A stretch of 12,540 nt of DNA from JBDZUZ01 sp040255445. GTDB taxonomy: Bacteria > Planctomycetota > Phycisphaerae > Phycisphaerales > UBA1924. The position numbers were made by a program, and so were the translations under genes. Below the pieces are notes generated by a model. It made no database searches, had not been told where the DNA came from, and was given only the letters and a program-made list of their open reading frames with translations. Location of the stretch: NCBI GenBank assembly GCA_040255445.1, contig JBDZUZ010000113.1, positions 1 to 12,540 of the forward strand, given 5' to 3'. Shown in pieces: positions 7,068-12,540 of the stretch. Positions within the stretch are counted from its first letter, which is position 1. Each line of letters opens with the position of its first letter.

Positions 7068-9920
7068 TCACCCCCCCGCCAGCTCCGGGTTCCGCCCCGC
7101 CCCCGCCGCGGTGACCGTCCCGAAGATCGCCAGCGCCAGCACCGCCACCAGCGCGAGAATCCCCACCGGCGCGTACCAGTCCGTCAGCCCGAAGCTGATC
7201 GGGAAGCTGCCCAGCACCACAAATGTAAACGCACCCGCGATCAGCGCGAGCAGGCCCAGTCGCACCAGCAGCAGCGTCGTGATCCCCGTCGCCACCGCAA
7301 ACGTGAACCACGACACCGGGCTCTGATACGCCGCCGCGGCCCAAATCACCGTCTGCAGCCCGCCATAGACAGCGATCACCAGCCAACGCTCGCGGAAGAT
7401 GAGCTTGAGCAGGATCAGCGCCATCAGGAACGCCATCGAGAACTGCGTGGCATAGACCGCGGCCTCGGCGAGCGTGCCCGTCACGGCCCAGCCGCGGTCG
7501 AGATTGTCCGCGGCAAGGGGCGAATCGAACCACGGGATCGCCGCGGGCCAGCCCATCCACCCCGGGATCAACCGGTCAAGCAGCACGAGCGCTGTCACGA
7601 TCGCGCCCACCGCAACGCCGACGGTGATGTTGTACCCCACCAGCGGGTCGCGCCAGCGCCCCTCGAGCAGACGCGCCCAGGAGATGATCGTCTCGGGCCA
7701 TTGCCGCCGCACATACGGCTCGATCGCGATGTAGAAGACCCAGAACCACAGCCCGACCATCAGGCCCTGGGTCGCGATCTGCATGAGGATCTGCGACTCA
7801 GCCCGCAGTTCCGCTGCGTGGTTCGCCCGCGTGACGAGCGCGGCGACCAGCAGCGTTCCCATCGCGACCGCAACCCGCAGCGCGCCGGTGCGGTCGCCGC
7901 GGCGGTGACGGAGATTCCGCCACGCCAGCCCCACCGCGCCCGCCATCGACACGAGCCACACACCCGAGGCGATCGTGTTCGACGCCTCGCGCATCGCCCC
8001 ACCCGCCGTCACCGGCTCGGCCTCGAGCGCCGTCCAGTTCACATCAAAGACACGGAACCACACCGGCCGCCCCGCCAGAAACACCGCCTCGATGCGGATC
8101 GGACCGTCGATCATCGCGGTCGGCGCGCTCCGCCACGCCAGCCGGCTGTCGCCGTAGACCGGCGGGATCTGCTCGGGCGTGACGGACTGGAACATCGATG
8201 GATCGAGTTGCGCCGCCTCGAAGAGCCACGCGACCGCGGCGTCGTTCTTCGGCGCCGATTCATCCGCCATCAGAATGCCCGCCGCGGGCACCGCGCCGAA
8301 GAACTCCGCCGTCGTGCCGATCGTCAGTTCGCGCAGCTGCCCCGCCGGGTTCATCCGCATGCGGACATCACCGGGATCAAAGGTGCGCGGATCGCTCATC
8401 GAGACGCGCCCGCGCGGATTGTTGGGCACCAGCGCCGTCGGGCTCTGGCGGTACCAGAACTGCATCGGGTTGGGCCGCTCGTCCGCGATCCACCGGGGCG
8501 TCCCCGAATCGCGCTGCTTCACGGCCTCCATCAATGCTTCGTCGTACTCAAAGCCCCACGCGCGGTGCGGCGTATCGCTCGGAACACCCAGCGAGGTCAG
8601 CAGCTCACGCGCCTTGTCCGCCAGCACATCGCCGGACTTGGTCAGGCCGACCTTCGGCAGGAGCGAAGCGGACTGCGATGCGATGACCGCGAGCGCGATC
8701 GCGACGATCGCCAGCACGAGCACCGTCGCAGCCCGTGCGCCCGAGATCGGCCGGTGCTCGCCCGCCGCGGCGACCTGGCTGGGCGAGGGCGTCTCGCCCG
8801 CCATGAGCGCGGCCATCAGTGCATTACCGCCGGGCAGCGTCGCCGCGAGTTGCTTGACCGATGCGGGGCGGTTCGCCGGATCGGCCTCGAGGCACCACAG
8901 AATCGCGCGTTCCACCCGCGGATCGAGATCCGGCACCAGGTTGATTGGGTTCGGCGGCGGCGCGGCGTGCAGCCGGCGCAGTTCATCGAGCGAGCCGGGC
9001 TTGTATGCCGGCTTGCCCGTGTAGATCTCAAAGAGCACCAGGCCCAGCGAATACAGATCCGTCTGCACCGTCGAGACGCCGTCCTTGAACTGCTCGGGCG
9101 CCATGTACGCCGGAGTGCCCGCGCGGACCATGTCGCGCTGCAATTCCGCCGCCCAGCCCGCGAGCCCGAAGTCGGCGATGCGGATCGCGCCGCGACCATC
9201 GAGCATCACGTTCGCCGGCTTGAGATCCCGGTGCAGGATGCCGCGTTCGTGCGCCGCCGCGAGCCCAGCGCAGATCTGCTGCGCGATGTGACCCGCCTTG
9301 TCTTGCGGGAATCGCCCGATCCGCTTCAGGAGCGTCGTCAGGTCCTCCCCGTCGACATACTCCATCGAGATCAACGTCTGCCCATCGAACTCCGCGACGT
9401 CGTAGACGCGGCAGACGTTCGCGTGCGCCACCTGCCGCGCCATGCGCACTTCGCCGTACAGCCGGGCGAGGCTCCGCGGATCGTGCGCCAGCCGCCGCGA
9501 AAGAAACTTGAGAGCCACCGGCTGACCGAGCTTGATGTCATCGGCCCGGTAGACCTCGCCCATCCCGCCCTTGCCCAGGAGGCCCACCATCCGGTACCGG
9601 CCCGCGAGCACGCTCCCGGGCGCGAACCGCTCACCCTCGAGCAGGATGCTGCTGTCCCCGGTCAGGCTCGAAGCGCCCCCACTCCCATTCCCCGACCCGC
9701 CGCCTGTCCCGTTCGCCCCGCTGCTCAGCCCCAGGTCGACCGTCCGGTCCAGATCGAGCGTCGAACGAGTCAGATCGCCCTCGCCGCCCGAGCCGCCCTC
9801 GCCGCCGCCGCCCGATTCGAGGGCCTCGCCACAGAATGGACAATTGCCGCCGGCGACCGGGACCGCCCCCGACCTCCCGGACTCTTCGATGTGCTCGCCG
9901 CATGCCGGACAACTGGCCAT
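7068..9920 (-). CDS. Zinc-ribbon Ser/Thr protein kinase with multi-pass membrane C-terminus
   Basis: This 950-residue protein starts with a zinc ribbon (C4, C7, C27, C30; CPACG and CPFCG), then a Gly/Ser-rich linker. A Hanks-type kinase domain follows (about 108-365): GKGGMG (116-121), K138 in VALKF, HRDLKPAN (230-237) with D232, DFG (250-252) and APE (274-276). All catalytic residues are present. A membrane helix (about 397-416) leads to a region of roughly 230 residues, then about eight hydrophobic helices. The segment EPYVRRQWPETIISWARLLEGRWRDP is cut here by limit of length: it spans the first loops of that part and resembles kinases I recall from Acidobacteria and planctomycetes. ATG 9920 starts the ribbon; ATG 9932 is possible. 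Substrate and signal are unknown. It diverges from the FmdB-like gene. Confidence 0.95.
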   Translation of the reverse strand: MASCPACGEHIEESGRSGAVPVAGGNCPFCGEALESGGGGEGGSGGEGDLTRSTLDLDRTVDLGLSSGANGTGGGSGNGSGGASSLTGDSSILLEGERFAPGSVLAGRYRMVGLLGKGGMGEVYRADDIKLGQPVALKFLSRRLAHDPRSLARLYGEVRMARQVAHANVCRVYDVAEFDGQTLISMEYVDGEDLTTLLKRIGRFPQDKAGHIAQQICAGLAAAHERGILHRDLKPANVMLDGRGAIRIADFGLAGWAAELQRDMVRAGTPAYMAPEQFKDGVSTVQTDLYSLGLVLFEIYTGKPAYKPGSLDELRRLHAAPPPNPINLVPDLDPRVERAILWCLEADPANRPASVKQLAATLPGGNALMAALMAGETPSPSQVAAAGEHRPISGARAATVLVLAIVAIALAVIASQSASLLPKVGLTKSGDVLADKARELLTSLGVPSDTPHRAWGFEYDEALMEAVKQRDSGTPRWIADERPNPMQFWYRQSPTALVPNNPRGRVSMSDPRTFDPGDVRMRMNPAGQLRELTIGTTAEFFGAVPAAGILMADESAPKNDAAVAWLFEAAQLDPSMFQSVTPEQIPPVYGDSRLAWRSAPTAMIDGPIRIEAVFLAGRPVWFRVFDVNWTALEAEPVTAGGAMREASNTIASGVWLVSMAGAVGLAWRNLRHRRGDRTGALRVAVAMGTLLVAALVTRANHAAELRAESQILMQIATQGLMVGLWFWVFYIAIEPYVRRQWPETIISWARLLEGRWRDPLVGYNITVGVAVGAIVTALVLLDRLIPGWMGWPAAIPWFDSPLAADNLDRGWAVTGTLAEAAVYATQFSMAFLMALILLKLIFRERWLVIAVYGGLQTVIWAAAAYQSPVSWFTFAVATGITTLLLVRLGLLALIAGAFTFVVLGSFPISFGLTDWYAPVGILALVAVLALAIFGTVTAAGAGRNPELAGG

Positions 9921-9930
9921 AGAGAGCACC

Positions 9931-9936
9931 ATCCTA
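9931..9936 (-). promoter_or_regulatory. TAGGAT box close to the kinase start (possible -10)
   Basis: TAGGAT on the minus strand ends 10 nt before the chosen kinase ATG, the same spacing as the TAGGCT box before hpt. A weak TTCTGC lies 16 bp upstream as a -35 candidate. AGGA inside the same box could also act as a distant Shine-Dalgarno, so the role is uncertain. Confidence 0.22.
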
Positions 9937-9980
9937 GAGTTGCGCGGCGGGCGCAGAAACCGCCCGCTCAGGATCGCACC

Positions 9981-10214
9981 ATGCCCTTGTACGAATACAT
10001 CTGCGAAACGGACGGCACTGTTCTCGAACTCATCCGCCCTATGGCCGATGCGGACAAGCCCGTGCCCGACCCCGACGGCAAGGGCCGCGCCTTCAAGCGC
10101 CGGCACTCGACCTTCTCGGCGGGCGGGAGCGCCTCCGCATCCGCGGGCGCCTCGCCCGCGGGGGGCTGCTGCCCCTGCGGCAAGTCGGCCAACGCCTGCG
10201 GCATGAAGAAATAG
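9981..10214 (+). CDS. Small FmdB-like protein with a degenerate zinc ribbon
   Basis: This 77-residue protein begins MPLYEYICETDG, the hallmark opening of FmdB/CxxC regulatory zinc-ribbon proteins (usually MPxYEYxCxxCG). Here the second Cys of the first knuckle is replaced (C8-ETDG), and the second knuckle reads PDPDGKG with no Cys. Residues 39-43 (RRHST) and an Ala/Ser/Gly linker follow, then a short Cys cluster GGCCPCGKSANACG with C63, C64, C66 and C73. Metal binding could therefore have moved or been lost. Function is unknown for most of the family. AGGA with a 7-nt spacer precedes the ATG. The start is 60 bp from the divergent kinase start; flgF follows 58 nt downstream but has its own promoter candidate. 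Confidence 0.82.
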   Translation: MPLYEYICETDGTVLELIRPMADADKPVPDPDGKGRAFKRRHSTFSAGGSASASAGASPAGGCCPCGKSANACGMKK

Positions 10215-10243
10215 CCCATCCCCTGGGCGGCGCCGGTCCGGCT

Positions 10244-10258
10244 TGGCACGCCGATTGT
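10244..10258 (+). promoter_or_regulatory. Sigma-54-type -24/-12 promoter before flgF
   Basis: TGGCAC-GCCGA-TTGT matches the consensus TGGCAC-N5-TTGC except for the last base. The invariant GG (10245-10246) is separated from GT (10257-10258) by exactly 10 nt. A perfect 11-bp palindrome GCCGG-T-CCGGC (10232-10242) abuts it upstream. Predicted transcription start is about 10270, 3 nt before the flgF ATG. Sigma-54 controls flagellar genes in many bacteria. Any activator site would lie inside the preceding gene; I could not recognise one. Confidence 0.6.
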
Positions 10259-10272
10259 GTCTGTCCGGCCGG

Positions 10273-11052
10273 ATGAGCTACGGACTCCAGATCTCGGCCT
10301 CGGGCGTTTCGACCGCCCTCTACCGGCAGAACGTGCTGGCGAACAACCTCGCCAACATGGACACCGCCGGGTTCAAGCCGGACTCGACGTTCCAGATCAC
10401 CCGCCGGGCCGCCCGCGAAGAAGACGGGCTGGGCGACCTCCCCTCCAACGACCTGCTCGAGCAGCTCGGCGGCGGCGTGCTCATGGGCGCCAACCGCATC
10501 AGTTTCTCGCAGGGGTCACTGCGGACCACCAACAATCCCCTGGATGTGGCGATCCGCGGCGACGGCTTCTTCCTGGTCAAGGACGAATCAGACAACTCCG
10601 GCGACAGCCTCCGCCTGACCCGCGACGGCCGCTTCACCCGCGACAACCGCCAGCGTCTGGTGCTGGCGTCGAGCGGCCTCCCGGTCCTGGACGCAACCGG
10701 CCGCGAGATCTTCATCGCCGGCAAGGGCGCTGTGACGATCGACGGCGAAGGCAACATCCTCGCCGGCAACCGAACTATCGCCCGCCTGGGCGTGGTCGAG
10801 GTCCCCGGGCGCGAGCAGCTGCGCAAACTCGGCGGCGGGCTCTTCGGGGCCCCCGCGGGGGTGATCGATGGCCGCAAGCCGGCTTCCGGCCAGGTCGTTC
10901 AGGGCGCGATCGAGGAGTCGGCGGTCAACGAGATCAAGACGCTTCTGGACCTCCAGGCCGCGGCCCGCGAGGTGGACACCAATATCTGGCTGATGCAGCA
11001 GCACGACCGGCTCATGGAACGGGCCATCGTGGGCATCGGCCGCGTGGCCTGA
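10273..11052 (+). CDS. flgF: Flagellar basal-body rod protein FlgF-like
   Basis: This 259-residue protein belongs to the FlgE/FlgF/FlgG rod-hook family. The N-terminal flagellar rod motif is SASGVSTALYRQNVLANNLAN (8-28 in part) followed by MDTAGFKPD. Mid-protein NPLDVAIRGDGFFLV (about 92-106) and LTRDGRF are typical of the family. The C-terminal coiled segment ends with SAVNEIKTLLDLQAAAREVDTN and a final IGRVA. The protein is exported by the flagellar type III system and assembles the proximal rod. FlgF rather than FlgG is inferred from its place before a clear FlgG and from its slightly shorter length. ATG 10273 fits the family start; no Shine-Dalgarno is visible, and the sigma-54-type element would start the mRNA about 3 nt upstream. 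flgG follows after 54 nt. Confidence 0.92.
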   Translation: MSYGLQISASGVSTALYRQNVLANNLANMDTAGFKPDSTFQITRRAAREEDGLGDLPSNDLLEQLGGGVLMGANRISFSQGSLRTTNNPLDVAIRGDGFFLVKDESDNSGDSLRLTRDGRFTRDNRQRLVLASSGLPVLDATGREIFIAGKGAVTIDGEGNILAGNRTIARLGVVEVPGREQLRKLGGGLFGAPAGVIDGRKPASGQVVQGAIEESAVNEIKTLLDLQAAAREVDTNIWLMQQHDRLMERAIVGIGRVA

Positions 11053-11106
11053 GCAGGGTGGAACCCGCCGCGGCCGTAACACGCCGCCTCAGGGAGGGAA
11101 CGGACC

Positions 11107-11916
11107 ATGGCAATCAACGCGTTGCAGTCGTCGGCATCGGGTCTCTCAGCGCTCAACGTGGCGCTCGATGTCACGGCCAACAACCTGGCCAACCTGAACA
11201 CGCCCGGCTTCAAGGCCAGCCGCGTGAACTTCCAGGATCTGCTCTACATCGAGAAGGCCCAGCCCGGCGTGCTCAACGCGAACCAGGACGAGCGGCCCAT
11301 CGGCCTCTACGTAGGTCTAGGCGTCAAGGTCTCGGGCACGCAGCTCGAACTCAACCAGGGCGCGCCGCAGGCCACGGGCCGGCCGCTCGACCTCCTCATC
11401 GACGGCGAGGGCTTCTTTGAAGTCTCGGTCGAGGACTCGCTCGGACCCGGCGGCCGCGCGTACACACGCGCCGGCAACTTCACGCTGAACTCCGAGGGCG
11501 AGATCGTCCTGGCCAACGACCAGGGCCGCCGCATCGAGCCGGTGATCCAGATCCCGCCCGACGCCAAGAACCTGACCATCAGCTCCGACGGCCGCGTCTA
11601 CTACTCGATCGGCGGCGAGGCCGAGCCGGTCGAGGCGGGCCAGATCCAGATCGCGACCTTCCTAAACCCCGCGGGTCTTAAGCCGGTGGGCGACAACCTG
11701 TTCGTGGAGACCGCCGCCAGCGGCGACCCGCAGGTCGGCAACCCGGGCGAAGAGGCCCGCGGCTCGCTGATCCAGTTCATGCTCGAATCGTCCAACGTCG
11801 ACCCGACCAAGGAACTGATCGAACTGATCCGCACCCAGCGGGCCTTCGAGATGAACAGTCAGGCGATCCGCGCCGCGGACGAGACGCTCCGAAGCGTCGC
11901 TCAGCTGAGGCGGTAA
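11107..11916 (+). CDS. flgG: Flagellar distal rod protein FlgG
   Basis: This 269-residue protein builds the distal rod that joins the proximal rod to the hook through the periplasm. It starts AINALQSSASGLSALNVALD and continues with the family motif TANNLANLNTPGFKASRVNFQDLLY. Then come GLGVKVSG, RPLDLLIDGEGFFEV (about 93-107), YTRAGNFTLNSEGEIV, and the ending VDPTKELIELIRTQRAFEMNSQAI with LRSVAQLRR at the end. Length and all conserved blocks match FlgG closely. GGGAGGG lies 8 nt before the ATG, one of the strongest ribosome binding sites in the window. flgF lies 54 nt upstream and flgA 3 nt downstream, so the three genes are very likely one operon. Confidence 0.96.
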   Translation: MAINALQSSASGLSALNVALDVTANNLANLNTPGFKASRVNFQDLLYIEKAQPGVLNANQDERPIGLYVGLGVKVSGTQLELNQGAPQATGRPLDLLIDGEGFFEVSVEDSLGPGGRAYTRAGNFTLNSEGEIVLANDQGRRIEPVIQIPPDAKNLTISSDGRVYYSIGGEAEPVEAGQIQIATFLNPAGLKPVGDNLFVETAASGDPQVGNPGEEARGSLIQFMLESSNVDPTKELIELIRTQRAFEMNSQAIRAADETLRSVAQLRR

Positions 11917-11919
11917 TCC

Positions 11920-12540
11920 ATGATGCGACTCTTGACCATCATCGTGGCGGCCTTCGCCGCGGCCGCGCTCGGATCCGACGGCGCTACGACCGTCACCCTG
12001 CGGCACCGGGTCGATCCCGCCGCGGCGGCGGGCGGGTACACCGTGCAGGAAGTCGCCACGGTCGAGGGGCCCCTGGCCGAGACGATCGGCCGGCTGCCGG
12101 TCGCCCCCACGGGCGACCGCGTGGATGCCACCTCGGTCCGGACCGCGCTCAAGGAAGCCGGCGTCAACATGGGGCTGGTGGTGATCGGCGGGCAGCCGTG
12201 CCGGATCGATGCGGCGCCAGTGGCCCCCCGGGCCGCCACAGGACCGCGCCCCGCCCGCGATGCTCAGCCCGAAGAGATCGCCTGGGCCGAGGGCGACACC
12301 GTGCGGACCCGGATCATCGCCCGCCTCGCCGCGGCGTTCGATGTGTCCGTGGATGACCTGCAGATCGGGTTCGACGCTGCGGATGCCCCACTGCTCAACA
12401 CTCCCGCCGCGGACCGCACCGTCGTGATCAAGCCGCTGGCGAACTCAGACCGCATTCCCCTGAATGTGCAGATCTTTCTCGGCGACCAGCTGGTCTCGAA
12501 CCAGACAATCCGCGCGGCGGTGAAGGTCCGGCGCGATTGC
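11920..12540 (+). CDS. flgA: Flagellar P-ring assembly chaperone FlgA, N-terminal part (runs off the right edge)
   Basis: FlgA is a periplasmic chaperone that helps FlgI form the P ring around the rod. The 207 visible residues open with a signal peptide (MMRLLTIIVAAFAAAALG, likely cut near residue 18-19). A region containing TVQEVATVEGPLAETIGRLP and a linker rich in Pro/Ala/Arg follow, then a second globular part (EEIAWAEGDTVRTRIIARLA, FDVSVDDLQIGF). The visible end, QIFLGDQLVSNQTIRAAVKVRRDC, leads into the expected C-terminal SAF domain, which is outside the window. The start could be either of two adjacent ATGs (11920 or 11923). The gap to flgG is 3 nt, indicating translational coupling. 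The N-terminal domain is weakly conserved, so the call rests on the C-terminal part and on its place after flgG. Confidence 0.88.
   Translation, partial: MMRLLTIIVAAFAAAALGSDGATTVTLRHRVDPAAAAGGYTVQEVATVEGPLAETIGRLPVAPTGDRVDATSVRTALKEAGVNMGLVVIGGQPCRIDAAPVAPRAATGPRPARDAQPEEIAWAEGDTVRTRIIARLAAAFDVSVDDLQIGFDAADAPLLNTPAADRTVVIKPLANSDRIPLNVQIFLGDQLVSNQTIRAAVKVRRDC

Noticed and set aside
7701..10214. Open frame of 837 codons on the plus strand ending at the FmdB-like stop
   Set aside because: Everything before 9981 is antisense to the kinase and has no family character; only the last 77 codons look like a gene, with its own ribosome binding site.

Overview
The window is GC-rich bacterial DNA with dense, mostly short-gapped genes. 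I infer a planctomycete, probably of the Phycisphaerae. The grounds are a Rho factor with a long Arg/Gln/Gly-rich N-terminal extension, a large multi-pass membrane Ser/Thr kinase, a Cys-poor FmdB-like protein, and flagellar rod genes behind a sigma-54-like promoter. This placement rests on gene style, not on a marker gene.

Region 1 (1-3773, minus strand) is a housekeeping run. In transcription order it holds ppa (inorganic pyrophosphatase), hpt (hypoxanthine phosphoribosyltransferase), a membrane/PH-domain segment continuous in frame with coaE (dephospho-CoA kinase), then a 387-bp non-coding stretch and rho, which runs off the left edge. The stretch before rho holds a possible -10 box and a perfect 19-bp palindrome. 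Hpt releases or uses pyrophosphate and Ppa hydrolyses it, so these neighbours fit metabolically.

Region 2 (3907-5334, plus strand) is pgi, divergent from ppa across 133 bp.

Region 3 (5392-7064, plus strand) is a two-gene cassette: an XRE-like/ImmA-IrrE metallopeptidase overlapping by 1 nt a DUF4411 PIN-like protein. It resembles a toxin-antitoxin or stress module. It looks less GC-rich than its neighbours and was probably acquired horizontally.

Region 4 (7068-9920, minus strand) is a 950-residue receptor-like Ser/Thr kinase with an N-terminal zinc ribbon and a multi-pass C-terminal membrane domain. It converges on the cassette with a 3-nt gap and diverges from a small FmdB-like gene (9981-10214).

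Region 5 (10273-12540, plus strand) is the flagellar rod/P-ring cluster flgF, flgG, flgA (partial), preceded by a sigma-54-type -24/-12 element.

The observations I rate highest are: the PH/membrane-CoaE continuous frame with a credible internal GTG start; the 19-bp palindrome in the rho leader; the sigma-54-like element placed so that flgF mRNA would be almost leaderless, with TAnnCT boxes 5-10 nt before several other starts; and the ImmA/DUF4411 cassette. I see no fully new multi-gene system here.
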